Under the pieces are notes generated by a model. It did not search any database, was not told where the DNA came from, and worked only from the letters and a program-made list of their open reading frames with translations. A DNA stretch of 64,000 bases from Exophiala sp. HKRS030 (Eukaryota; Ascomycota; Eurotiomycetes; Chaetothyriales; Herpotrichiellaceae), in assembly GCA_023897205.1 (NCBI GenBank), contig JAHWDD010000003.1:4467665-4531664 (forward strand). The letters run 5' to 3'. Numbering within the stretch: position 1 is the stretch's first letter; each line of letters begins with the position of its first letter. Position numbers and translations under genes: made by a program. Shown here in pieces: positions 34,683-47,600 of the stretch.

Positions 34683-37600
34683 TCAAAACGAACGAAAATC
34701 TGTCCCAGCCATCAATCCCAGCATGCGGCCCTGAAATCTCTTGCCGACCTCGTGCCACTTGACCTGCACGCCTGCGACAAGGATCGGCCACGGCAATGCG
34801 CCAACTCCGGATTCCTGTGGCGACGGTTCGACGGGGATCGACACGGTGTCGCCGAGCTCGCCGGCCCACGAGACCAGCTCTGCGAACGCGGCGCCGAAGT
34901 CAGTCACGAGCCGCTCTTGCGCCGTGTTTCCGGCTTCGATGTTCATATCTAGTAGAGTTAGGAGCAGGTGCAGAATTGCAGGGAGGATGGTAGGGTCGTG
35001 TGCGAGGTGGGGTAGGGTGTGGATTGTAGTCAGCAGCAGGAGGGTTTCGCGGGTCAGCGTGTAGAGTTGCATTGCGTGCGGGCCGAGCGTGGACAGAGTG
35101 ATGGTCAGGGTTTGCAGGCTTAGGTTCAGGAGGGATGGGTGCAGGAGCGTCGAGTTGGCGAGGTACGGTGTTGTAGAGAGGGAGGAGAGCACGAGGCTGA
35201 GTCGTGAGCAGAATGGGAGGTAGATTGCTTCGGCGACAAGTTTGTGCAGGTCTTTGGGGATGCGTTTCGAGCGCGCATCGGCTTTTGCGGCGGTCTTCTT
35301 CTCGACTGCTAGGCGGGATGAGAAGGTGCGGATTTTTAAAATGTTGGGGCCTGTGAGCTTGTCGGCTGCTTCAAGGGCCATGGGTTGCAGAACTCGGTGA
35401 GAGAGGGTAGATGAGACTTGTGAGAGGGGCGACGACTCCGTGAGATAGCGTGACTCAAGATGCGTTGGAAGGCGTTTGGATGGGAAGCTTGATGCTGGGA
35501 GAGGTGTCGGGGTCAGGGCGTTGTCCTCGTCGGGTTTGTCAGATATGTTGTCGTCATGGCCAGCTAGTTGTCTAACTCCTAGTCCAATTGTTGTCAAGAG
35601 AGCAACGCGCTGGGAGAGCGAGAAGTCGCCTTCGAAATACATGTTACTGATCCAAGGTCCGATGATCCACGGTTTAGACACGAGGCAGGCGATTAAAGAG
35701 TCCAATCTGAGTTGCTGCAGCTCTCTCTCATCGATTCCATCTTGGAGGTTCAATAACGACGCGGCGAGACGAATGACATTAGCACTGAGTTCGTCGCCAA
35801 AATCGGCTTTTCGGCGAATGAGAGATGGGGCTGTGCGAAGCGCCACAGTGATTGTGGAAAGATCATCCGTTACATTGAGCTGTTTGATCAACGTCGTAAT
35901 GTACACCGGCGCTATGGGTTTGTTACGGTTGACCAGTGTAGCATCTTCGTCAGAGTCTTCCGGGTCACTGTCAGGAGGAGCATATGGCTGGAGGTCTGGA
36001 TCTTCTTCATCCGAGGAGGCATTGTCTGCTTCTTCGGACTCAGAGAGCTCTTCGATGGAGATGATCTTTGACGTCTGTGGGATCGTGTGCTGTGGAGTCT
36101 GCCTCTTCAGGAATGTCCTGGCAGGCTGAGGGGACTGTTTCCTCTTTTGTGACACAGCTCCAGATTTTGGCAAGTCTTCTAGAGTACCCACTGGGTCATT
36201 GATGTTAATCAAGTCTGACCAAGCTTTGGCGTCTTCGGAATCCATTTCTGCTGTTCCAAAATTCATCTTTTTGTCGGATATATCCACCAAAGAAGACATG
36301 CTGGTGGCTATGATCATTCCCAAAAAGCGAGCACGAGGTAACGAGGCGGACAAGCGATGAGAAACCATATTCAAGAACAGTCCAGAGCTCGATATTTGTT
36401 TGATTGATTCATGGTTCAGGCGATTGAGATAGCCAATCGTGATCAACATCGTCTGAGCAGTGGCTACATGGTCATAGAACGCCAAACGTAAGCACAGGGT
36501 CTGCGATAGGGTGGGCCGAGGAGACTTGATTGTCCGCGACACTTTTGGATTACTTACCCTCCTGTTGAAGCATTGACTCATGCTGTATCCCAAGCTTGTC
36601 TCCAAACCGAGCTATATTCTTCTCGAGCACAAACCGCAGTTTTTCTTGGAAGCAGTCAGTAAAGCTCAAGGGACGCAGAAATTGTAGTTACCAGCATCTT
36701 TCGCGACCGTGGCGATCACGGCTCGCCTCAGACCAAGACCAAGACCAGAATACTCTCCGTTAGAGACTGTCAGCCATTCGAGCAAATGACTTTCCATGAT
36801 GCTATTGCTCTGCACGAGCCCCTGAATCATTGCAGCCGCTCCTCGAATTGAGGTTTTTGTTTTCATATCATCGTTCGTGCCTCCCACATCGTAGTTCTGA
36901 CTTGGTAGATGCTGGCGCGCGAGGTCGCCGAGAATAACATCAAAAACTGCTCTTTGGTCATATGTCGGTAGAGTTTGCAGAAGTGAGTGCAAAGTTGTCC
37001 ACAAGGCTCGGTTGCCTAGGAGTAAACTCTTGTAAAGCTCGGAGATTAACACGTCTATTTCAAAGTCAGCGGTAAGCTATCGTGAAAGACAATTCGCACA
37101 AACCACGATAACCAAGACTTAGACCCCGTTTCAATACCTGTCCAAGCATCTGCAAGGACTGTCTTTCCTTGTCACTCACGACATTGAGATCAATTGCTGC
37201 AGCACAAACATTTCTGGAAAGCCACCTAGAGTAATCGGTCCCGTTTCCAAGCCACGAGTGTTTGTCGTTCAGATCCCGGACGGTGGCGAAGACCTGTGCC
37301 ATAATTGTCAAGATTTTGCTGCCTGCAAAGAGTGCGACAACCTCTTGCCAGAAAACCCGACGAGATGCCTCTGAAGCAAAAAATCGGTCCGCATCGGATA
37401 AGAAACGACGCAAAACATGCTGATCAGAGAGCTCTGCGGCTAATACGGAAACCATATCTGCAAGGAGAGGGTTATTCTGGTGAGGAGAATTGGTTGACAG
37501 GCGTCGGATTTGCATTAGAAGAGCGCCAAGTCCTGCGATGCTGCCCAGGCATGAGAGAATGGTCTTTTTCATTTTCAATGCATCTTTGGTCGCGTGAGGT

Positions 37601-38097
37601 TGGTTTAAGTACGGCCATTGATCTGGTATCGTGGATGTGACGAGAACGTTGATGATCTGGGAAGCCTGGGGCCCTGGTACTTGGATGTTGAAGTCATGCT
37701 TTCCATCGATGCCATACTGGAGGTACTGTAGCACAGCAGTCAGATCCTCACGGTCGGGTTTACTCTTCAAGATCGCGCGAGCGTCATCGGGAAGCGAAGC
37801 AGGGACATCTTTGGAGAGGTATGATCGCTGGATAAAAGCAGTCGAATCTTGGCGTTTATGGGACTTGGGGATTGATTGTTTTGAAATTGATGTTATAGAG
37901 GAATCAATGGATGGTCGAAGGCTGAATGGTTCGCTAGGACTCTCGCTAGTCTCAGAATTGAGATCGAGGATAGAGATCTTTGATTTTGCGCTTGGAGGCC
38001 GAGACGTAGAGTTGTCTTTCAACGACAGAGTTTCAAACTTCTCGATATTAGTCTGGACTTTGCGGGTCGTCTTGACCGGTAGGAATGTATTATCCAT
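34683..38097 (-). CDS. tel2: TEL2/TELO2 telomere-length regulation protein
   Basis: Exons 38097-37104, 37054-36692, 36644-36558 and 36463-34683 sum to 3225 nt, or 1074 residues. Start chosen at MDNTFLPVKTTRK; an upstream in-frame ATG (38265) would add 56 unlikely residues. The central conserved region reads SRWLSRNVCAAAIDLN, FGDKLGIQHESMLQQE|ATAQTMLITIGYLNR across intron 3 and RARFLGMIIATSMSSLVD. An acidic linker follows (SESEEADNASSDEEDPD), which in homologues carries CK2 sites bound by R2TP. The C-terminal TELO2 domain begins near LAVEKKTAAKADARSKRIP. Tel2, with Tti1 and Tti2, chaperones PI3K-like kinases such as TOR and ATM/ATR. The helical-repeat character is evident in the Leu-rich C-terminus. 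Confidence 0.9.
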
Positions 38098-39463
38098 GGC
38101 CTCTGTCCCATTTTTATGAGGCTCTTTAGTGTATGGCAGAAAGGAGACGGGCGGGAGATGACATTTCAGTTCTACAGTCGAGCGCGCAGAAGGACTATGA
38201 AGAGTGAAGCCCGGGAGCTTGGGGAGCCTTGCCAGGACGCCAAGATATATGAGCGAATACCCCAAGCTACAGGCTAACCAGGATTAAAATCACGCTGCCC
38301 TAAAAGGGCGCTGCGTTGCGAAGGCTCATCTGATCTTGTATCTCAAGGTCGGCAATGCGAAGAATGGACAAACATCGCTTCTGTCTTATCTTTTATCATA
38401 GTTGCAAACAGTCTTGAGTGCCAACTCACCGCAAACTGGCTATCCCGTGGGAAGGTGCCTCTGGGGACGAATTCGGAAAAATGATAGGACAGCCTTGGCC
38501 GCCGCCCGTATAAGATGACAAACTCCTTGCTCAAACATATTCCCTCCACTTTATGATTACCATCTGGGTACGCCTGAGAATCAATTTATTCTTCTTCAGG
38601 ACATGCGAAGTTGCCTTTAGTAATTTTCATGAACCACAGGTCCGCTAGTGCCCGGAATTGGCCTGTTGTGCATGCCATGCTCACTACCACGCCTCTCACA
38701 AAGACAATTACCCCAGCCTCTGATCAAACGTCAGTCAACTAGTCCTGCAATAGTTCTGACACTTCAAAGTACCGTCACTGGTTCGACCGACTTGTGTCCA
38801 AGATGTTAGAGCATTGAGAACCTATCTATGAACCAAGAACTTCGAGCCAGCAGCATGGCAGGAGGCAACGGCATAGAAGGATTAACACCCACGTTTGTTT
38901 ATCATACATAACCACTACTTGTCGCATATTACTTTACAGAAGCGACTGATATCAACGTGCTTCTCCTGGACGGGTGGACGATGAATCACATCTCTCTTCG
39001 CTAAACCTATACATCACACGTCATCTCACATGTAAAGCGAGCCTGTTCTACTTCCTTGGCAAAGCAAGTAGTGGAAACCAGGATTTCAAAAGAGGTCCTC
39101 AGATAGTGCGTGGGCAAAACTGGTGGAGTCACGGCAGCGTTCTCTGAACCCTGTGGTGTGGGTTTAGGTAGAATCAGAAGCGATAGCATGGAAATCTGCA
39201 GCAAGATTATTTCTCTCGCCACGAATCGGAAGTATCACGAAGTTCTGATTTGCTCTAACCCTGCTATATCGTTGAGATTGGGGCGCCATATATGCTTCGA
39301 AGCATGCTTCTACCCATCGACTATCACCGTCCGATATTACACTCTTTCCTCGGAATATGACGGTTGACACAATGCAACCGTATTCCACAAATCATACGAT
39401 GTATTGTACGAATCCCTATGTTTTGTCGCCACTGATTGTCACATATGTTGGAGAACGCCGTCT
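38098..39463. other. 1.37-kb intergenic region
   Basis: It contains the TEL2 promoter at its left end and the 3' end of the sugar-type carrier at its right. No gene was recognised. Confidence 0.35.
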
Positions 39464-41078
39464 TCAAACTCCCAGCTCCTGCTTGGTGGCATGGGTGGTT
39501 TGCCCCACGACATGAACACCAGCAGCGTCGACGACGATATCTTTGGAGTAGACGGCAACGTTCTCACCGTCGCCGAAGATTGCATCAATTTCCTCAAGAG
39601 GAACGCCTTTTGTTTCCTTGATGAAAGGATATTGCGCAAAGGAGTAGAAGACGCCGAGTACGACAAAGATGAGGAAGTATTTCCAGCCGATGTTGGCAAT
39701 TCCAATTGGCGCGGAGAGTGTGAGCCAGACACCTGTCAACATAATGGATGCACAACCTAGCGCGATTCCCTTCGTTCTAACGTGGGTAGGGAAGATTTCG
39801 GCAATGAAGACGAATTCCGCAGGTTCGTCCATGGAGAAGACGAAGACATAAACAAACACCATTCCGGCCAGTGCCCGCAAGCCTGCAAGATCAGTGCCAC
39901 CTGCATAGGTAGCATAAAGACCGACAATAATCGCCATAACGCAGGTGGTTGCAGGAGGCTGGAAGACAATCAGAGGACGACGACCAACTTTGTCTAATAG
40001 GGATGCCCAGAAGAGATCGGAGGCCATGGCGACCAAGAGCCACCCTCCTTGCAGGAGGAGGGGTGTGACGCCAGTGAAACCCAGAGACGCGAAGAGGACA
40101 CCATTGTAATTGGTACAAAACTGGATACCCGTGGATTGATTTCCAGCCGTGACCATGATCGTGGCAGCAGAGCGTTTCCAGTAGGTTGTGAACATGGTAA
40201 TCCATGAGTTTGGAAGAGTGCGATCAATGGCAGCCTGCGAACAGATCTGGAAATGCTCCTCACGAGCAACGACAAACTCGGGGTCCTTGTCGGAGTGATG
40301 AATGTGCTTCAGAACCTCAAGAACCTCGTCGTCACGGCCCTTGAGAGCCAGCCAGCGTGGCGACTCGGGCACGAAGGGTAGGCCAGCAACAATGAGAAGA
40401 GGAAAGAGCAGCTGGATGAGGAGAGGTGCACGCCATGCGAAGACGCTCGTGGAGTAGTACATGCCAACAGTGGTCCACCCAGCAATGACATAGCCAAGGG
40501 TCAGAGAGCAGCCGAATCCACCACCAAAGACACCACGTCGCTTGGGAGTGGAGATTTCAGAGCCATAAGTAACGGCACATAGCATGTTCGCCCAGCCACC
40601 GAAACCGGTGAACAGACGGCCGAAGCAGAACATGGTGACGTTGCGGGAGCCGCATGTTAAACCAACACCGAGGATATAAGCTAGGCAGTTGAAGAGATAG
40701 GCCTTCTTGCGACCATATGCATCCGAGATCATGCCAGTGACAATCAAGCCGATGGTGGCACCGATGTTGAAGGAGCTGGAAGACCATGTTAGTTAGAAGC
40801 TACAAATGATTCTTAAAGCAAAACACGAACCTGGCCATGCACCCAATGATGAGGTTGGCATTGGGACGAGTGGCAAGCTCAAAATACTTGATCAACTCAG
40901 GCTGAATGAACGACGCGGCGATAACGGCAGCAGTGAAACCAGTTGACATGGGTCCAAGCAAGTTCCACAGGTTGATGAGCGCGAGACGTCTATTGACTCC
41001 TTGCGAAGCGATGAGATTCTCTCCGGCGGGAGTCTCCCGATACTCATTGTGAGATGGATCCTTTTGAATGTCCGACAT
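39464..41078 (-). CDS. MFS sugar-type transporter
   Basis: Exons 41078-40831 and 40775-39464 (55-bp intron) encode 519 residues; an in-frame ATG 48 bp upstream is a weaker start. Sugar-porter signatures are visible: DAYGRKKAYL after TM2, GRLFTGFGGW, the PESPRWLALKGR loop after TM6, DKVGRRPLI in TM8-9 and PFIKETKGVPLEEID after TM12. Fungal relatives carry hexoses, lactose/cellobiose or quinate. The GNQSTGIQF segment replaces the usual QQxTG of hexose carriers, so the substrate cannot be stated. It is predicted to act at the plasma membrane. Confidence 0.9.
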
Positions 41079-44000
41079 GGTCGTGTATTGCTTGAGAGGA
41101 AACGATTGAGCAGTATGTAGAGTCAATTGCGAATCTCAGGAGAACGATTCGAAGTGTATATACTCTCTCAATACACGACCCAAGCGCAATTAACCCAGGC
41201 TTCCCCCGAGGTTGTGTGATCAAGGCATGACTAAATCTTCTCTTATTAACATGGGACTTTGCTTGCCAAACTAAGGTTTAACCTTAAAGGTCAAGACATT
41301 GGATGGAGCACGGGGCAGTCCCAGAAGCTGGGGTAATCTCCAGTCCCCGAGCTACTGGAGACCCACTATCTTGGGAGAGAGGCATGGAGGAGCTGAAATA
41401 CAGACTCGTGTTTCATGAATCGTGTATTCTATCTCAGTTTTGTGTGTGTTTTGGTCTGACTACGACCTCTGTTGACTCTAATGTCATCCTGCCGCCAATC
41501 TGGGGTAGAAATGGTTTCTTCCGTGGACCTCGAGAGCTTGGCTTCAAGGTGGATGCGTTCCAAGACTTTGTGGGCGGGGAATCTCAAGGCCATCCGTCTG
41601 GCGAGAACCAACCGATCTCTTGTCTTGTCTTCCGAGATCCTGACAGGCGGATCTCTCCAAGACGCAAGTCGACTCGAAATCCTACCACTGCCCAACATGT
41701 CGACCTTGGGTCTGAAGATTCGTTGTTCGAATAGTTCTGGCTGACACTCAGAAGTCTGCATTTGGTCGTAAACGGGTCCTAAGTAATTGCCCCGTCTCAC
41801 TCGGAACATTGTCAATTGGCTACCTACGACTGAAATCTGTCCGTCCCCTTGAAAGCAGAGACTGACTGCATCCATCTTTGCTTCGCTTCCAAGAAAGCCC
41901 ATTATCGCTGATGTGATCCAGACTTACAATGCTCGCAACGGGCAACGCATCGGGCCTGCACTCTCCGTACCTTCGGCGAGGTACATTCATTGGAGACCAG
42001 ACGCTACAACTGCGCCTTGGTGTTCGAAATGATCGGTGAGACTGGGTGGCTGACAGCTCCGAGGCTTTACTGAGCTTCCGCCACGTGCCAAATTCATGTC
42101 GTGTGAACTTTTATTTGATTGGAAGTCGATTTTCGTTGTATAACGCCTTCCGAATTTGGTGTCACCCCAAAGCTTGAGACTACTGCATGTGAACCATATT
42201 GGTTTTGTTCAAGCCATTAGCGGCTTGTGTCAGAATTGTTAGAGACAATGTTGCTGTCACTTCTAGGCCTGACTGGAACCGGTGAAATTAGGCGTGGAAT
42301 CCAAAATACTTGGTCAATGCCGAGTTTTGCCCCTCGCGCTTCCAGCCTCGCAGACAACGCTTTTGTCACTACACAAGCCAACTCGCCGTCAAACGACTTA
42401 GCTTTCCCTCTGGATTTGTCCAGCCCATGAGCCGTGTGGGCTTCAACCTTATCCCCGTCTTGGATAATCTCATGAGATTCGGAGCTTAACAGCGTAGGCC
42501 CCAGAGTGTCCAGAGATTTACGAGGGTGTTACCTTCAATAGGTTGCGTGTAGTTAGCATAGAATGCTGAGGGAATGATCTAGGGCCAAAGGTCACCACAA
42601 GAACGAACACTGTAAGGTAGATTGCTGACGCATCGAGTCCTCGTGTTGTCGACACTTATCTGAGCGAGTCAATCGCGTACCTCAAAACGAAAAACTAATC
42701 CCTATCATTGGGCCCCAGTACCATCTTGCCATCGACTTGGTTCCTGCGTCTGCTTGTGCTCCTGTCATGGGTTCACGTCCAGATTGATAGCTAAATCAAG
42801 GCCAGCAGGGCCTGGAAGCCCTTGGCTTCGAATTTGTCTGGGCTCCCGAGCTAGCCCCTCGTATTGAGTTTTCTTATGGGCTCATACCACAAAGGTAATC
42901 CAATGAGAACCTCCAAGCCCCGCAAATGACAGGAAGGATTAATCGCCTTTGCTTTGGGCATAGCGTTTAGCATTTCGCAATGCTAATTGGAACACCCTTA
43001 TGTTCGCTTCTTAGATGATTGTTAACCTTGTTAGTGGTTCTCGGATAATCCTGCTCAGAAAACCTTGAGACCATCGCGCCCTTTTCTTAGTTCTAGTCAT
43101 CAAGCCAATCCTTTCGACTCGACTTCTCGGAAGCCTCTAAGACGATCGGACGGACTCAGGATGGCTTCTTGCCCCATGTCTTCGTGTTCGGAACACTATT
43201 ACCATCGTGGTTCATCATCGTCCTCGGGCATTGCTGATAGTTACAGCTCTCGAGTGAGAGATTCACCTCGGCTATACAGAGAGTACTCGCTGCACCTGTG
43301 TCGTTTCTCGTCTGTCCCTAGCATGAGCGATCCGCGGACTCTACTCACTCGACTATGGTGGCTGTGATTATGACAAGCGAAGCAGCTAGTCTGGCATTGA
43401 GTGGTTCAAGTGCCGAGTGTGCCAAGGAAGCCCAAAGAGGTGCTTCAATTTTGCTTGGGCACTCGACCGACGAGTGCCAAGGGACGCAGACTTTCTCGTG
43501 CGCTTCGTGTCAATGGCCTACTGTTCTTTCAACTGTGGTGCCTGCCAGTTCACGCGACCGTTGTGATACCGCAGTCTTACCGATTCTGTGAACATGGTCT
43601 TAGAAGCGATGACGGATCAAGACACCCAGAAGCTGTCTTTCAATTTATGGCACTGTCTGCCAACAAGCCGGCCCAAAATCGGGCTCGTCAAGCTTGAATC
43701 TTGTCTTTGCGAAACTGCAAAACTGATGGGATTGAATAGTGAGCAGAATTGTTGACCTCTGACAGGACTTGAAGGCTTCCTCAGTTTTCGCGAAGTTTGA
43801 AGCAGCCACTCATAGGACGATCACACTTCCTGCTGCAAAGACGTCTACATTCTTCTCGATGATTGCACAAGGAGGAGCCAAAAAAAGAAGCAAGCAAGTA
43901 CAACATTTGCGTTTGTGACTTACCAAGCTGTTTAAGATGGAATCCAAACCAGGACGCCACCAACAGAAATCTTGCAGTGAAAATGACAATTCCTTTAGTG

Positions 44001-44612
44001 TTTGTCGTGGAAGCTATGACTATACGTGGACTGCGATCTCATTGCTTGTTTCCTCTGCTTAATTTCGCTGAATGTTTGTCTGCAACTCTGACTGTCCGAT
44101 AAGGGCGATCTCCATCAACAAGGATGGCTGTCTGGGTCATACTGTGTTTGGTAACAAGCAATCAAGACCAAAGATTCTGGGTGAGCTATCAGTCTGGTGA
44201 TGTACGAAGATTGTCAAGCATCGCATCATAGTTGGCGCCGCGAAAGGTTTGTGTGCTTGAGAAAAGAGAATTCATGCGTTGAAGCAGTTTTCTGAGATTA
44301 TTTATTCCCTTGAGCCTTTTCAGATGTTCCTGAGTGATCCTCCGCTCCACCATTCACAATATTGGCTCAGCGAGCTTCCACCGTGAAACATCTCACCAAG
44401 AACTACGGCATGAAAGCGACCAAACACCCTGTTCTTCGTTTTTATTGTGATATGCTTTCCTTTGTCCTTCAATTAAAATCCCCTAATCAATAACCAGCGC
44501 TTCTTCATATTGCTCTCTTGGGAAAGGTGTCTATAGGGTGACCAGTTTGGATTTCGTCTTGCAAAAATCCCACACGGCCCCGGCCAACGGGCATAAGGCT
44601 ACAACCACCGAA
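41079..44612. other. 3.5-kb gene-poor region
   Basis: No convincing gene. Three mutually overlapping frames at 41303-41902 and short frames at 43065-43697 show no family features. One minus-strand-independent piece at 43400-43555 reads FKCRVCQGSPKR and then NCGACQ, two Cys pairs, in a frame interrupted by a stop; it could be part of an unrecognised zinc-binding protein. The right end contains the DNMT5 promoter. Confidence 0.3.
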
Positions 44613-47600
44613 ATGGAGCAGGGCACCGATGGTACGTTTTTCCATCATGAGTATGATACGATACTGACGATGGCTCCGCAGAACCGATAAACTGGGACGA
44701 ACCCGGCTCGAAGGCCAAATTTGTTTTCAACACGAAAGATGGAACCTCGAGCATTTCTCTGTCTTTGGACCTTGGTAGTCAGAAATCCGGTCATGTCTAC
44801 GAAGCCCTGTTCAACAATACTTCAGCGCAGGAAGGCCAGGGCGGTGTAGAGCGCCAAGCTGAAATAGCACTGTCGAAGCTAGAGCAGGCACGGCGTAGTG
44901 CACAGGCCCAAAGACTATCGCAAGGTGATTGGCAACTGTCAGAGTTGCTCTTCAACAATGGGAACTACCAAATTTCCCAGGCATTGAGAAATGCTCTGAA
45001 GAAGGACTCAACTGCGTATGATCAAGTCTACACTTCCAGGAGAAATGCCAACACTGGACAGGCCTTCAGTAGCAGTTCAAGGACAAACATACTGAACACA
45101 AATGCGCCCCCGATGACAAAGATTGAGTCTTGCTTTGATCACCTTGCTGAAAAGGCCGTTAGGTTAGGTCTCAAAGACGCTCTCGAATCCCTCCAGCAGC
45201 AGCCAATTCGTGTCCTCACTATGTGCTCCGGATCAGAGAGCCCCTTTATGGCGCTGAACCTCCTGCAAAAATCCTTGCAATCTTTGTCTCCAGAACATCG
45301 AACAGACTTCATCTTCGAACACGTTGGCAGTGTTGAGATAGAGCCATTCAAGCAAGCTTTTATCGAACGTAACTTCGCACCGCCTGTGCTCTTTCGGGAT
45401 GTGGAAGACTTCGTGAAGCACTCAGAAGATCCCGAGAATCCGAAGAAGTGGCCACGAACAGCTTATGGAACACGGCAAAAACCTCCAAGCAATGTTCATA
45501 TAGTAATTGCTGGAACTTCTTGCGTTGATAACTCTAGGTTGAATCATCTCAAGAAGAAGTTGGGCGAGTCTTATGTGACTCTTGCAGGGGTAGGTGCTTA
45601 TGCAAAGGTCTACCGTCCCCCATTGATTTTGCTTGAGAATGTCAGGCACGCACCATGGCAGAACGTAAAAGAGTTCTGGGATGAGCGAAACTATCATTTT
45701 CATACGGTCTTGCTGGACACGAAAAACTTCTACATCCCGCAGACTCGTGAGCGCGGATACTCGATCTGTGTCGACCGAGAATACTTCGGAGAAAATATTG
45801 AGTTTGACGGTTTGCACGATGAATGGGTGAATTTACTGAAATGGCTCCAGCGACGGGCGTCATCGCCTTACACTGATTTTCTGCTGAGCGAAGACGACCC
45901 CCGGCTGTTATCAGCGAAGAGAGAAATCAAGAAATTCGACTCGCAATCTCAAACATGGCTAGAGTCCCGCAAACGTCATACCAGGGAACGAGCCATAGAA
46001 TGCCTTGGCACTGCACAACCTTGGAGCAGACGACGAGGTAATAATAGGTGTAACTTGAGCGATTCTTCCTGGCAATGGTGGTCGGTCAGTCAAACAGCCC
46101 GGGTACTCGATCTTCTGGATATCACAATGCTTTCAGCCGCCAGTAATGAAAATTTCGACACGCGATACAAAAATCTAAGTGTTGATGTCTCACAGAATGT
46201 CGATCGTGGTGGAGGGGCTAGGACTGGCGGTGTTGTTGGCTGTATCACACCTAGTGGACTGCTCTTTGAGACGAAGAGAGGTGGCCCAATTACGGGTATA
46301 GAGCTTCTCGCACTACAAGGTATGCAGATCGAGAGATTAGACCTGACGAAGTCGTCTTTGAAGAATATGCAAGACCTAGCGGGAAACGCGATGACGACCA
46401 CAGCCATCGGCGCTGCTATTGTGAGTGCGATAATCACATTGCATAAAAAGTGGGGCCGTCCAAACGCTCAACCCTTTTTTGCAGTACTATCAGAAGCAGC
46501 TATTGTTCATGACACACCGAAAGTGGAAGTACGTCGTCCTGTATCGTACAACGACTTAGTCAAGGAGTATGCTCTTACGGAAGAAGAAGTCTCGGTCTTT
46601 GGCAGGAGCAATAAGACATGGGATGATATTGTTGCCCATGCAAGAGCTTCCCAGCGATTGTGTAACTGTGAACAAGACAAGGTTGGCAACCATATCAACT
46701 TCTGCGAAAGTTGCCTCTATACTTCCTGCGAGAAATGCCGCCGAGATCGTCACGACGGATATATTGATGCCACAAGGTGGTTTCCACCGAGGGAATCGTT
46801 GGCTGGGTTTGTTGACGTGCTCAATCGCCATCTACCTCCAGTCGTCAACTTCTACAATTATGAAGAATGTCACGACCTCCTTTCTCATGTAACTCCTACG
46901 CAGACGTCGGAGATCAACGACTTAATCCAGAAATCGTTCGAAGGTCATTTCAGGCTCTCCTCAGTCAAACCTGGACGTTCATGGATAGCCACATATGAAT
47001 CTGACAATGCGATTTTGGAACTGCGTTTTACCGCAGATTCGTCAGCTCTGGCAAATGCTACAGCCCAATCTGAGGGATCGTTCGCCATTAACACTTTCCT
47101 AGCACCTATGTGGTATCTATTTTCGAAGTGTGATCCTGAGTTGCCTGCCGGAGACGACCTGAGAAAACTCTTTCAACGTCCTGTTGCACGCATGCGACCG
47201 GATAATGAATGGAATCGAGGCGTCTGGGAGCTGTGGAAAGGCCGAAGTGAATCCATCGAACTGCTACTGGAGCAATCTGACAGTTCCAAGCCTGCATGGG
47301 AGTCGAAGCTAGGTCTTCAGGGCTACTTATACCCACAGCTCCATGTCTTCTCTAAACTCAAAGTCAAGGTTCGAACAGTGGCCCAGCAGATGCACTGGGA
47401 CCCAGCTGAGCAATCTTATCACTCACACAGTATAGAAGGTGAATACAAACTACTCGAGCATTGTCCAGCGCCTTGCGGTTTGCTGTACTCCAGATCTTCA
47501 AGTGAGGAGGGAAAAGACCCAGTTTTCTTCTTCCTACGTTCGGATCCACTGGGGCGTGCAGCAGACGACAGAATGATTTTTGCAAGACAACGCCCTGAGT

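Noticed and set aside
36464..36557. Apparent frame break in TEL2 near the Met at 36605
   Set aside because: A 94-bp intron ending ATGTAG joins MLQQE to ATAQTM in frame; the start at 36605 is spurious.
41303..41902. Three overlapping frames of 90-157 codons on both strands
   Set aside because: Mutually overlapping and featureless; at most one could be real and none shows motif support.
43065..43697. Possible small Cys-containing gene
   Set aside because: A piece with two Cys pairs exists but is interrupted by a stop, and the spliced alternatives give unconvincing proteins; noted only in the gene-poor region entry.
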